DNA from: Desulfolutivibrio sulfodismutans DSM 3696
Lineage (GTDB): Bacteria > Desulfobacterota > Desulfovibrionia > Desulfovibrionales > Desulfovibrionaceae
Assembly (NCBI RefSeq): GCF_013376455.1
Contig: NZ_CP045504.1
Location: 434,001 to 498,000, forward strand
Length of the DNA stretch: 64,000 bases
Direction of reading: 5' to 3'
The position numbers and the translations under genes are program-made. The notes under the pieces were generated by a model. That model did no database searches, was not told the DNA's origin, and saw nothing but the letters and a program-made list of their open reading frames with translations. How positions within the stretch are numbered: the stretch's first letter is position 1; each line of letters begins with the position of its first letter. This document shows positions 7,451 to 15,672 of the stretch, in pieces.

Positions 7451-9647
7451 AAAGTCTGGACGCGATCTGATACGCCGCCGCAGCCACGGCGAAGCCCAGG
7501 CCCGTATTGAACACCATGGCGAAGGCGGCCCAGCCCCAGGACGCCTCCCGGGCCATGGCCACCACCGTCACGAAGCACGGCGCGTACAGGATGGTGAAGA
7601 TGATCAGCGCCAGGGCCGAGGCTTTGGACATGGCCGGATCGGCGGCCAGCTTCTCGGACAGCGGCGTGGCCTCCCCGGGGTCCACCTCGCCCAGGGCGTA
7701 GGAGGTGCCCAGGGTGGAGACGATGACCTCCTTGGCCGCGATGCCGCCCAGAAGTGCGATGTTCACCCGCCAGTCGAACCCGGCCAGCCGGGTGACGTCC
7801 TCCAGGGCGGTGCCCAGGCGTCCGGCCAGGGAGTTTCGCAGGGCGGCCTCGGCCTTTTTGTTGTCGATGTCGGCCAGACGCGCCTCCAGGTCGGCCAGGG
7901 CCGCGCCGTCCAGTCCCGGGGCCGCCGTGGTTTCGGCGGCTTCCAGGGCGGCGGCGAGCGTCCGGCGGCTGGTCGCATAGCCGTCGGCCACGTCCTGGGG
8001 AAGCTGGGGATAGGTCATGGCCGCCCAGAGAAGGACGGAGATGGCCAGGATCGTGGTCCCGGCCTTTTTGACGTACTGCCAGGCCCGCTCCCAGGTATGC
8101 AGGAGCACCCCGCGCAGGGTGGGGATGCGATACGGCGGCAGTTCCATCAAAAACGGCGTGGCCTGGCCCCGGATCACGGTGGAGCGCAACAGCCTCGCCA
8201 CCAACAGGGCCGCGCCCCAGGAGGCCAGGGTGATCCAGAACATGGCCGTGCCCGCGCCCTGGGGGAAAAAGGCCCCCACGAGCAGCACGAAGACCGGTAT
8301 CTTGGCCCCGCAGGCCATAAACGGCGCAGTCAGGATGGTGGCCAGGCGCTCCTTGGGACTGCGCAACGTGCGCGCGGCCATGACCCCGGGCACGGCGCAG
8401 CCGCCCGGGATGCCGCCGGAGATGATGAAGGGCATCACCGAGCCGCCGTGCAGCCCGAAGATCCGGAACACCCGGTCCAGCATGTAGGCCATGCGGGCCA
8501 TGTAGCCCAGGTCTTCCAGATAGGACAAAAGAAAGAACATGATGACGATCAGCGGCACGAACCCGAGCACCCCGCCCACGCCGCCGATGATCCCCGAGAC
8601 CACCAGCGACTGGATCTGCCCCGGGGGGATGACGGCGGCGGCCAGCCCCGACAGCCAGGAAAAGAAATCCTCGAACCAGCCCATGGGATATTCGCCGATG
8701 AAAAAGACCATCTCAAACATGCCGTAGAGCACGCCGAGCATTAAAAGCGGCCCCAGGAAGCGATCCGTGACCACCCGGTCCACCTTGTCGGAATAGACGA
8801 TGCGTTCCCGGCTGGCGTCTTTTTTGAGCACGCCCTGCTTGAGAAGCGAGGCGATGAACCCGTAACGGTAGTCGGAGATGAGCGCCTCGGGATAGGAATT
8901 CATGGTGGCCGCGAGGTGTCCGGCCAGGCGTTCGACGATGGCCGCCAGACGGTCGTAGGCGGCTCCGGACTGGCGGCAGATGCCCGCCACCTCATGGTCG
9001 CCCTCAAGGAGTTTGAGGGCCACCCACCGGGCAGGCAGACGGCCGTCGAGAAAGCGCGCATCCTCGATGATGCCGGTCATTTCCGCCAGCGCCGCGTCCA
9101 CGTCCGGGCCGTAGGACAAGATCAGCGGTTCCCAGGGACGGCGGTTGCCCCTGGCGAAGTCCAGGGCCGCGTCCAGAAGCCGCTCCTTGCCCTCGCCGAT
9201 CCTGGCCACGGTCTCCACCACCGGCGAGCGCAGAAGCCTGGACAAAAGCCCGGTGTCGATCTGCATACCCCGTTTCTTGACCTCGTCCATCATGTTCAGG
9301 GCCAGAACCACGGGCACGCCCAGCTCCAGGAACTGCACGGTCAGATACAGGCTGCGTTCCAGGGCCCCGGCATCGAGGATGTTCACCACCATCTCCGGAC
9401 GTTCGTCCACCAGGAAGTTGCGCGCGGCAAGCTCCTCGGCGGAATAGGCGGTCAGGGAATAGGTGCCGGGCAGATCCACCACATGGACGGTCACGCCGTT
9501 ATGCGTCAGGCGGCCTTCCTTTTTCTGTACGGTGACGCCGGGATAGTTGCCCACATGCTGCCTGGAGCCGGTCAGGGCGTTGAACATGGTGGTCTTGCCG
9601 GAGTTGGGGTTTCCGGCCAGGGCGATGGTCAGGGTGTTCCCGGTCAT
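7449..9647 (-). CDS. feoB: Ferrous iron transporter FeoB (copy 1)
   Basis: 732 residues, the usual FeoB length. The N-terminal G domain has G1 GNPNSGKTT, G3 DLPGTYSL and G4 NMMD, followed by a helical GDI-like region. From about residue 300 the membrane domain begins with repeated segments such as GVLGFVPLIVIMFFLLSYLED and GGSVMPFIISGGIPGGCAVPGV, the conserved Gly-rich gate motif. It imports Fe(II) across the inner membrane in a GTP-dependent way. One base separates it from the feoA1 stop. A loop near residues 590-640 is charged and Ala-rich. A fragment of its 3' end is duplicated just downstream. Confidence 0.97.
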   Translation of the reverse strand: MTGNTLTIALAGNPNSGKTTMFNALTGSRQHVGNYPGVTVQKKEGRLTHNGVTVHVVDLPGTYSLTAYSAEELAARNFLVDERPEMVVNILDAGALERSLYLTVQFLELGVPVVLALNMMDEVKKRGMQIDTGLLSRLLRSPVVETVARIGEGKERLLDAALDFARGNRRPWEPLILSYGPDVDAALAEMTGIIEDARFLDGRLPARWVALKLLEGDHEVAGICRQSGAAYDRLAAIVERLAGHLAATMNSYPEALISDYRYGFIASLLKQGVLKKDASRERIVYSDKVDRVVTDRFLGPLLMLGVLYGMFEMVFFIGEYPMGWFEDFFSWLSGLAAAVIPPGQIQSLVVSGIIGGVGGVLGFVPLIVIMFFLLSYLEDLGYMARMAYMLDRVFRIFGLHGGSVMPFIISGGIPGGCAVPGVMAARTLRSPKERLATILTAPFMACGAKIPVFVLLVGAFFPQGAGTAMFWITLASWGAALLVARLLRSTVIRGQATPFLMELPPYRIPTLRGVLLHTWERAWQYVKKAGTTILAISVLLWAAMTYPQLPQDVADGYATSRRTLAAALEAAETTAAPGLDGAALADLEARLADIDNKKAEAALRNSLAGRLGTALEDVTRLAGFDWRVNIALLGGIAAKEVIVSTLGTSYALGEVDPGEATPLSEKLAADPAMSKASALALIIFTILYAPCFVTVVAMAREASWGWAAFAMVFNTGLGFAVAAAAYQIASRL

Positions 9648-9648
9648 G

Positions 9649-9888
9649 TCAATCCTGCCTGATCACGAGGATGTGGTCGGCCTCGCTGTTGCGCAAGGTC
9701 AGGGTGAAGTCCCGCAGCCGCAGGGCCACCGGATCGTAAAGCGGGGCCCGGCCTATGACCTGGACTGTCGTTCCGGGGACGATCCCCATGTCCCGTATGC
9801 GGCGGCCAAGTTCCCCGGCGGCGGCCACGGAATGGATGACCGCCTGGGTGTTGACCGGAAGCTGACGCAAGCAAATCGGTTCGGACAT
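9649..9888 (-). CDS. feoA: FeoA, small SH3-like Feo protein (copy 1)
   Basis: 79 residues with the FeoA pattern: LRQLPVNTQAVIHSVAAAG, then RRIRDMGIVPGTTVQVIGRAP, a hydrophobic segment DPVALRLRDFTLTLRNSEA and the end ILVIRQD. FeoA is a cytoplasmic SH3-fold partner that supports FeoB. A GGGAGCAAC ribosome site precedes the ATG at 9888. It is followed after one base by feoB1, so the two are cotranscribed. The region between it and the upstream feoB2 holds a terminator, so this pair probably has its own promoter or depends on read-through. Confidence 0.93.
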   Translation of the reverse strand: MSEPICLRQLPVNTQAVIHSVAAAGELGRRIRDMGIVPGTTVQVIGRAPLYDPVALRLRDFTLTLRNSEADHILVIRQD

Positions 9889-9926
9889 TGTTGCTCCCTT
9901 GTCAGGCGAAGTCCGTCCTGGATGTT

Positions 9927-9963
9927 CCGGGTTCGTCTTGTGCAGGATGCGAACCCGGGTTCG
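9927..9963 (-). promoter_or_regulatory. Alternative hairpins in the feoA1 leader
   Basis: CCGGGTTCG occurs at 9927-9935 and again at 9955-9963, and its complement CGAACCCGG lies at 9950-9958. The complement can pair with the first copy (14-base loop), or fold as the short palindrome 9950-9963. Such exclusive pairings in a leader 40-75 bases before a start codon may regulate expression; this is inference. Confidence 0.35.
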
Positions 9964-10047
9964 CTCAAGGGCGATATCCCATTGCGGGGCGGAAGGAAAG
10001 AACCGCCGGATGCGGAGGGCGGGACCACGCCGGTTCCGGGAAGGAAA

Positions 10048-10083
10048 AAGGCCCGGCCAGTCCTTTCGGATCGGCCGGGCCTT
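10048..10083 (-). terminator. Intrinsic terminator after feoB2
   Basis: AAGGCCCGGCC (10048-10058) pairs with GGCCGGGCCTT (10073-10083), an 11-bp stem with a 14-base loop. On the minus strand the stem is followed by TTTTTCC, so it terminates transcription coming from feoB2, whose stop is at 10111. Confidence 0.85.
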
Positions 10084-10110
10084 CTTGGATTGTTGTTTTA
10101 AAACATATGG

Positions 10111-12300
10111 TTACACGAATAGCTTGGTGGTGTGGAAGACCACGACCGCCATCACGAAGGCGAAGGCCATGGAGCCGCCCACGGAAAAAAGCGCCCACTT
10201 CCAGTTGGATTCCTTGGCGATGCACACCACCGTGACCATGCACGGGGTATACAGCAGCATGAAGACGAAGACGCTTAAGATCGCCGGAAGCGTCCAGGCC
10301 GGATCGGCGGCCAGCCGGTCGCTTAAGGACGTGGCGTCTTCAGGGTCGACCTCGCCCATGGAATAGGCCGTGGCCATGGTGGAGACGAAGACCTCCTTGG
10401 CCGCAAACGCCCCGATGAGCGCGATGTTGGCCTGCCAGGGAAATCCGGCCAGATCCGTGACGGGTTTGAGGAAACTGCCCACGCTGCCGCCCACGGAATA
10501 CTGTAGGGCCGCCTCGTTTTGTTCGTCGGTGATGGGGGTCTGGGCGTCGGAGACGAGCTTGTCCAGATCCTCGCCCGTGGCCTGGGGATTGGCCGTCTTG
10601 ACCTGCTCCTCGGCGATAGAGCGGCGGGCGTCGAAGCTGGCTACCGTGTCCTCGGGCAGTTCCGGAAAGGTCATGACCGCCCACATGACGATGGACACGG
10701 CCAGGATCACGGTTCCGGCCTTTTTTACGTACTGCCAGACCCGCTCCAGGGTATGCACGGCCACGCCGCGCAGGGTGGGCAGGCGGTAGGGGGGAATCTC
10801 CATGACGAACGGGGTGCTTTCGCCCTTGACCACGGTCCAGCGCAAAAGCCGCGATACGAGCAGCACGAAGGCCCAGGCCGCAATGACCACGGCGAACATG
10901 GCCCCGGTGGGGCTTTGCGGGAAAAACGCGGCCACGAGCATGAGGTAGGCCGTGGTCTTGGCCCCGCAGACCATGAACGGGGCGGTGAGGATGGTGGCCA
11001 GGCGTTCGCGGGGGCTGCGCAGGGTGCGGGCGCACATGACGCCTGGCACGGCGCAGCCGCCGGGGATGCCGCCGGACATGATCAGCGGCATGACCGACAT
11101 GCCGTGCAGGCCGAAGATACGCATGACCTTGTCCATCATGTAGGCCACACGCGCCATGTAGCCCAGGTCTTCCAGGAACACGAGCATGGCGAACATGATG
11201 AGGATCAGCGGGGTGAATCCGATGACCGCGCCCACGCCGCCGATGATGCCGTTCACTATCAGGGACTGGACGTAGCCTTCGGGGATGTAGGTGGTCCCGA
11301 GGTCGGAGAGGGCTGTGAAGCCGTCCTCGATCCAGCCCTGTGGGTAGGCCCCCAGGGTGAAGGTGATGTAGAACATGGCCCACAGCATCCCGGCCATGAT
11401 CAGCGGCCCGAGGAGCTTGTGGGTGACCACGCGGTCGATGTTGTCGGACATGTTGCGCCGCAGCTCGTCGCCACCCGTGACCACGCCCTGTTTGAGCAGA
11501 CCGTTGATGAAGCCGTAGCGCCAGTCGGCGATGATGGCGTCGGGGGTGGTGTTGCTGTTTAAGCGGGTGGTTTTTTCCGCCTCGGCGCAGACGGCCTCCA
11601 ACTCGGCGGACAGGGGGCCGGCGGCCCGGCCGGCCTCAATGACCAGTTCGTCGCCCTCGAGGTATTTGATGGCCACCCAGCGCGGGTCGTGTCGGCCGGT
11701 CATGAACCCCTCTTCCTCAATGCGCTTGGCCATCCGCTCCAGGATCGGGTCCAGGTCCGGGCCGTAGGACAGGCGGATGGGCTTCCACAGGCCCTTGGTG
11801 TCCTTGGCCAGCTGCACCACCTCGGCCATGAGCTCCTCGCGGCCCTGCCCAAGCCTGGCCGTGCAGGCCACCACCGGGACGTTTAAAAGCTGGGAGAGCT
11901 TTTTGGTGTCGATGGCCACGCCGTTGCGCTTGACCTCGTCCATCATGTTCAGGCCAAGGACCAGGGGGGCGCCGATCTCCATGAACTGCACCGCCAGATA
12001 CAGGCTGCGCTCCAGGGCCGTAGCGTCCACCATGTTGATGACCACGTCGGGATGTTCGTCCACGATGACGTTTCTGGCCACCACTTCTTCCATGGAATAG
12101 GAGGTCAGGGAATAGGTGCCGGGGAGATCCACCAGTTTTATTTCATAGCCGTTTTTCCGGTAGGTTCCCTCCAGACGGTCCACGGTGATGCCGGGATAGT
12201 TCCCGACCCTGGCCGAACCGCCGGTGATGGCGTTGAACATGGTGGATTTGCCGCAATTGGGCTGGCCGGACATGGCCGCGCGGATATGGGCCTGTGACAT
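10111..12300 (-). CDS. feoB: Ferrous iron transporter FeoB (copy 2)
   Basis: 729 residues, paralogous to the downstream FeoB and alike throughout. Its G1 motif reads GQPNCGKST instead of the usual GNPNSGKTT, so two of the P-loop positions differ (Asn to Gln, Ser to Cys); G3 DLPGTYSL and G4 NMMD are intact. The membrane domain holds GAVIGFTPLILIMFAMLVFLE and MSGGIPGGCAVPGV. The Fe(II) import role is as for the other copy; the altered P-loop may change GTP turnover. It follows feoA2 after three bases and is preceded by a Fur-box promoter, so it is the directly iron-controlled copy. A terminator follows the stop. Confidence 0.97.
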   Translation of the reverse strand: MSQAHIRAAMSGQPNCGKSTMFNAITGGSARVGNYPGITVDRLEGTYRKNGYEIKLVDLPGTYSLTSYSMEEVVARNVIVDEHPDVVINMVDATALERSLYLAVQFMEIGAPLVLGLNMMDEVKRNGVAIDTKKLSQLLNVPVVACTARLGQGREELMAEVVQLAKDTKGLWKPIRLSYGPDLDPILERMAKRIEEEGFMTGRHDPRWVAIKYLEGDELVIEAGRAAGPLSAELEAVCAEAEKTTRLNSNTTPDAIIADWRYGFINGLLKQGVVTGGDELRRNMSDNIDRVVTHKLLGPLIMAGMLWAMFYITFTLGAYPQGWIEDGFTALSDLGTTYIPEGYVQSLIVNGIIGGVGAVIGFTPLILIMFAMLVFLEDLGYMARVAYMMDKVMRIFGLHGMSVMPLIMSGGIPGGCAVPGVMCARTLRSPRERLATILTAPFMVCGAKTTAYLMLVAAFFPQSPTGAMFAVVIAAWAFVLLVSRLLRWTVVKGESTPFVMEIPPYRLPTLRGVAVHTLERVWQYVKKAGTVILAVSIVMWAVMTFPELPEDTVASFDARRSIAEEQVKTANPQATGEDLDKLVSDAQTPITDEQNEAALQYSVGGSVGSFLKPVTDLAGFPWQANIALIGAFAAKEVFVSTMATAYSMGEVDPEDATSLSDRLAADPAWTLPAILSVFVFMLLYTPCMVTVVCIAKESNWKWALFSVGGSMAFAFVMAVVVFHTTKLFV

Positions 12301-12303
12301 GGA

Positions 12304-12534
12304 CTATTTGGCCTCCACGGTAATGAAATCGGCTTCGCTGTTGCGAAGCGAGAGGGTGAAGCCCTTCATGCGCAAGGCCACCGGATCCTGGAGGGGGGCC
12401 CTCCCGACCACCATCAGGTCCGTGCCCGGAACCAGGCCCATGTCCCGGATGCGGCGTCCCATCTCGCCGCTGGCCGTGACCTGGCGGATCTGGCCGCATT
12501 GGTTGACGGACATTTTTCTCATCGACATGACCAT
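12304..12534 (-). CDS. feoA: FeoA (copy 2)
   Basis: 76 residues from the ATG at 12534, preceded by AAGGAGG at good spacing; a second ATG at 12528 is also possible. The core is SVNQCGQIRQVTASGEMG, RRIRDMGLVPGTDLMVVGRA, DPVALRMKGFTLSLRNSEAD, closely parallel to FeoA copy 1. It is the cytoplasmic partner of FeoB copy 2, whose start lies three bases beyond its stop. The long leader (start of transcription estimated near 12808) runs 270 bases from the Fur-controlled promoter. Confidence 0.92.
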   Translation of the reverse strand: MVMSMRKMSVNQCGQIRQVTASGEMGRRIRDMGLVPGTDLMVVGRAPLQDPVALRMKGFTLSLRNSEADFITVEAK

Positions 12535-12778
12535 GGTGCGCCTCCTTGCAACAGAGAGATTGCGGGGTTGAATGAAGCCTGACTGCCGAAGCCTGCATGG
12601 GCCGCTGTCCTTCGCGTCAACACGGAAACGAACCGTGGAGGTCAGGGGGGCTGTGCGTCTGGCGCCGATCCGAAGGGCCTGCGGTGGTGTCGTGGTGCGG
12701 GGATGTCGGAACACGGCAACAGTCTTTTGTCGGACGGGACGGTTTGGGCGCGCCGTCCGGGCACGCGAGGTTATGCTT

Positions 12779-12797
12779 GACATTGAAAATGAGAACC
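12779..12797 (-). promoter_or_regulatory. Second, weaker Fur-box-like site
   Basis: The plus strand holds TGAAAATGAGAAC at the centre of this stretch. Its left half fits the Fur half-site TGATAAT in six of seven positions and the right half is poor. It lies 30 bases downstream of the main Fur site, near the expected transcription start, a common place for a secondary Fur dimer. Confidence 0.4.
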
Positions 12798-12813
12798 GAT
12801 TCCTTGTGACGAT

Positions 12814-12842
12814 TGATTAGAGACTTTGATTCTCATTGTCAA
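12814..12842 (-). promoter_or_regulatory. feoA2B2 promoter overlapped by a Fur box
   Basis: On the minus strand TTGACA (12842-12837) is followed after 17 bases by TAATCA (12819-12814), a perfect -35 with a poor -10. The 15-mer TGACAATGAGAATCA (12841-12827) overlaps the -35 and fits the 7-1-7 Fur consensus in 11 of 14 positions. Iron-loaded Fur bound here would block RNA polymerase, giving iron repression of the ferrous transporter. Confidence 0.7.
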
Positions 12843-12882
12843 CGATTAATCTGGCGACAGATTGAGAACGGCAAAAGAGGCG

Positions 12883-14007
12883 TTACTCCAGGGTAACCCG
12901 GTCGCCGCCGATTTTTTTTACGGCGTACACTACCTTGTCGCTTCGGGCGACAAGGTCGCGCAGTTCTTCATCCGCGTCGGGGCAGGGCCCTGTGGGCGGC
13001 CGATAGGCTGCGCCGCCGATGCTCACCGTGCAACCGTACTGTTGCGATGCGGCGAAACGGGTGCGGATGCGCTCCCCGACTACGCGCGCGGCCTCGGTGT
13101 CGCGCGTGGGCAACAGGATGCCGAATTCGTCCCCGCCGAGCCGGTAGCACCCATCCACCTGTTCCCGGACGGATTCGCGAATGATGGTCCCAAGCAGGGT
13201 CAGAACCATGTCTCCGGTCTGGTGGCCATGCACGTCATTGACCTGCTTGAACTTGTCGCAGTCGATGAGCATGAGGTGGAAGGGGTGGCCGGTATGGCGG
13301 GCGCGGCAGGCCAGTTCGCGGATGCGGGTCTCGAACTGGCGGCGGTTGCCGAGTCCTGTGAGGGGATCGCGGTTGGAGAGTTCCTCGAACATTTTTTTGG
13401 TGGTGTCGGTCTTTTCCAACTCCACCCGAAGCCGGGTCTCCCGGGAGCCGATCAGATGGGTCATCCAGTCCAGGTTGCGCTTGAGGCGCAGGATGTCGTG
13501 CTCCTCCTCATCTTCCATGGGAAGGTCGAATCGAACCGCGTAGTTGCCGCGCTTGACCTCCATGCAAAAGGCGTTGATCTCGCGGATGTCTTTAATGACC
13601 AAAAAGCGGCTGAGGAATCCGGCCAGCGGACTGAGCAGGGCCAGGGCGGCCGCCAGATAGGCCGCCAGATACAGGGCCGTGTCCCGCGATGCATGGGATT
13701 CCACCAGGTATAAAATGACCGCGGTGGGGACAATCATCACGCAAAACAGGACCACGGCCATTTTTGCTTTGACGCTCACTTTTTCCACCATCCTGCCGAC
13801 GGCGTCCCAGCCGTCAAGGAGAATCTTGGGGATAAACCGTTTCACGCAGACCCTGGTCCGGGAATTGGCATCCTTCAGTGTTTGCTGCGTTTCGTCGTTC
13901 GTGGTTTCCATGGGGTTCATGGAGAGCGCTCCTTCCCGGGCGGCTGCGGCCGAATGCGTTCGCGACGGGGATGCCCCGTGCATTGGGGCCTTGGGTTCGG
14001 TGGTCAT
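12883..14007 (-). CDS. Membrane diguanylate cyclase (GGDEF)
   Basis: 374 residues. Two close membrane segments (about 80-100 and 108-135) are followed by a HAMP-like stretch and a GGDEF domain (about 205-374) with NRDPLTGLGNRRQFE, DCDKFKQVNDVHGH and the intact active site RLGGDEFG. It should make cyclic di-GMP from two GTP at the inner membrane. The product-inhibition I-site (RxxD five residues before GGDEF) is absent: the position reads EQVD. The first 75 residues are soluble and poorly conserved. The start overlaps the stop of the HD-GYP gene by four bases (ATGA), so synthesis and breakdown enzymes are translationally coupled. Confidence 0.92.
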   Translation of the reverse strand: MTTEPKAPMHGASPSRTHSAAAAREGALSMNPMETTNDETQQTLKDANSRTRVCVKRFIPKILLDGWDAVGRMVEKVSVKAKMAVVLFCVMIVPTAVILYLVESHASRDTALYLAAYLAAALALLSPLAGFLSRFLVIKDIREINAFCMEVKRGNYAVRFDLPMEDEEEHDILRLKRNLDWMTHLIGSRETRLRVELEKTDTTKKMFEELSNRDPLTGLGNRRQFETRIRELACRARHTGHPFHLMLIDCDKFKQVNDVHGHQTGDMVLTLLGTIIRESVREQVDGCYRLGGDEFGILLPTRDTEAARVVGERIRTRFAASQQYGCTVSIGGAAYRPPTGPCPDADEELRDLVARSDKVVYAVKKIGGDRVTLE

Positions 14008-14861
14008 TTCTGGGCATCCTGGCTGGCGGCGCCCGGCCTTGCTTCACAGGGGGACGGATGGCCAGAAAGGCGCGCCTCCGGGCCTGGGAAACAGGGTTGC
14101 CGGTCGCTTCTGAAGTGGGCTTCGAGGCTGTCGGCGATGTCCGAAAAGGCGTCCACCACCAGGGGATCGAACTGGGTTTCCCGACAGCGCAGGATTTCGT
14201 CGCGGGCTTGGTCGAAGGGGATGGACTCCCGGTAGGGCCGCCGCTGCAACATGGCGGAGAGGCTGTCGGCCACGGCGATGATGCGCGCCCCGAGGGGGAT
14301 GGCCTGGCCGCACAGGCCGTCGGGATAGCCGCGACCATCGTACCGCTCGTGGTGGGAGAGAATCATGCCCGTGACCCCGGTTTCATTCATCCGGGCGATG
14401 GGCGATACGATGCGCGCCCCCACCACGGGATGGGCGCGGATCATGGCCCATTCCTCCCGGGTCAGGGACGTGGGCTTGGTCAGAACCATGTCCGGGACGC
14501 CGATCTTTCCCATGTCGTGCAGATGGCCGGCCACATGCACGACCTCGGCCATCTCCCGGGAAAGGCCCATGGCCAGGGCCAGGCGTCGGGAAACCCGGGC
14601 CACATCTTCGGAATGGGACCAGGTGCAGGGATCCTTGGCGTCGATGGCCCAACCAAGGGATTCGGCGAGTTGGTGAACCATATGAGGCAGACACAGGGCG
14701 GATTCCGATACACGCGAGGCGAAGTCGCACAGCTTCGTTCGACGGTCGAGGTCCGGCCCGTCCGTATTGTCCAGGTACATAAGCCCTCCCGGAGTACGTC
14801 GGGGGAAAAGAGGTGATGCGCCGTCATGGGGGAAAAACGGCGCGCCATGTTGCACGGTCAT
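14004..14861 (-). CDS. HD-GYP domain protein, probable c-di-GMP phosphodiesterase
   Basis: 285 residues as drawn from the ATG at 14861 (AAAGGA six bases upstream). An internal ATG at 14780, starting MYLDNTDGPD, has an even better GGGAGG site and may be the true start (259 residues). The domain has the HD pair in HLHDMGKIGVPD, then HHERYDGRGYPDGL (the GYP motif) and ARIIAVADSLSAM. Such proteins hydrolyse cyclic di-GMP to pGpG or GMP using a di- or tri-iron centre, which fits the surrounding iron genes (inference). No receiver or membrane part is seen. It overlaps the GGDEF gene by four bases. Confidence 0.9.
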   Translation of the reverse strand: MTVQHGAPFFPHDGASPLFPRRTPGGLMYLDNTDGPDLDRRTKLCDFASRVSESALCLPHMVHQLAESLGWAIDAKDPCTWSHSEDVARVSRRLALAMGLSREMAEVVHVAGHLHDMGKIGVPDMVLTKPTSLTREEWAMIRAHPVVGARIVSPIARMNETGVTGMILSHHERYDGRGYPDGLCGQAIPLGARIIAVADSLSAMLQRRPYRESIPFDQARDEILRCRETQFDPLVVDAFSDIADSLEAHFRSDRQPCFPGPEARLSGHPSPCEARPGAASQDAQK

Positions 14862-15010
14862 TGAGATTCCTTTCGCCGACGCGCCGCATGATTGCGATGC
14901 TGCCTGGTGATTTCACAGCACGCTATCCCCGGCGCTTACGGAAGCGGCGACAATCAGGGGGATGACCGCCTCCGTTGCGGTTCCCGGCGGCATCCGTGGC
15001 AGTGTCCGGA

Positions 15011-15187
15011 TCAGGACTGGTCCATGGCGGCTCCTTCGTGGGGCGTTCGGACAGGATGGGGCAGGGGGGCGGCGCAGGATGCGGGAACCTCGGGGGTCTC
15101 GCTCCTGACCGGGGCGCTCCGGCGGAAAGCCCGTTCGATAAAGGGCCGCAGGGAACCCAGAGACGAGATGGAAGCGGTGGATACCAT
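15011..15187 (-). CDS. Possible small protein of 58 residues
   Basis: A short frame between the TPR gene and the HD-GYP gene on the same strand. The ATG at 15187 has AGGAG about nine bases upstream; an ATG at 15196 is closer to it. The sequence begins MVSTASISSLGSLRPFIERA and is then Pro/Ser/Arg-rich with one Cys. No family is recognised. Position in an otherwise empty 370-base gap of a same-strand gene row is the main support; it may be spurious. Confidence 0.35.
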   Translation of the reverse strand: MVSTASISSLGSLRPFIERAFRRSAPVRSETPEVPASCAAPLPHPVRTPHEGAAMDQS

Positions 15188-15233
15188 GGGTGGCATGCTC
15201 CTGGTTTATTCCCGGAGGGCCGGGAGAAAAACA

Positions 15234-15548
15234 TCACATTTCCGCGGCGTTGTGCAGATTCTTCAGGTTGGCCGTGACGTCGGAATACAGGGGGGCGTCG
15301 TCCCCGGCCTTTTTCTCGATGAGCGACAGGGCCAGTTTGAAATGGATCTCCGCCTGGGACGGATTGCCCAGATCCCGAAAGACCAGGCCTATGATGTTGC
15401 GGATGTCCGCCTCCTGCAGCGGGGCGCCGATCAGTCTGGCCCGATCCGCCGCCATCCCCAGGTAATACAGGGCGTCTTCGTAACGACCCTTGTTGAAGGC
15501 CTCCTTCCCGTTTTGCTTGAGAAGGATGATGCGATCAGCCGTACCCAT
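15234..15548 (-). CDS. Small TPR-like helical protein
   Basis: 104 residues from the ATG at 15548, which stands six bases after GGAGAG; an ATG at 15554 abuts that site and is less likely. Two helical-hairpin repeats can be read: GKEAFNKGRYEDALYYLGMA and IGLVFRDLGNPSQAEIHF, both with the TPR pattern of Gly/Ala at position 8 and Pro/Ala later. It is soluble and cytoplasmic, likely a protein-protein adaptor. It lies in the row DUF2325, TPR, HD-GYP, GGDEF and may connect the two cyclic-di-GMP enzymes to a partner (inference). Confidence 0.75.
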   Translation of the reverse strand: MGTADRIILLKQNGKEAFNKGRYEDALYYLGMAADRARLIGAPLQEADIRNIIGLVFRDLGNPSQAEIHFKLALSLIEKKAGDDAPLYSDVTANLKNLHNAAEM

Positions 15549-15672
15549 ACGCATCTCTCCGGTTTCAAGGACGTTTTGCTCAGTCGGCCATTCCCCGGCA
15601 CGCTAAGCCGTCCTGCGTTACGAACGCCCACGGGGAATCATTGGACTTCGTTATTTCATCTCAAGGCCGCGT

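Larger units (their letters stand above)
12535..12882. other. Leader and control region upstream of feoA2
   Basis: 348 bases without a gene. The left part (12535-12770) is GC-rich leader sequence in which I see no clear fold. The right part (12771-12860) turns sharply AT-rich and holds the promoter and two Fur-box-like sites listed separately. The GGDEF gene upstream ends at 12883 and no hairpin terminator separates it from this promoter. Confidence 0.6.

Noticed and set aside
7471-7511. Direct repeat read as the mark of an insertion sequence
   Set aside because: There is no transposase, no terminal inverted repeat and no target duplication that would fit; a local duplication is enough.
12304-12783. 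A 159-residue version of FeoA2 with a long N-terminal extension
   Set aside because: The extension is Arg/Pro-rich noise; a strong AAGGAGG site marks the start at 12534, and the Fur promoter lies just upstream of the extension.
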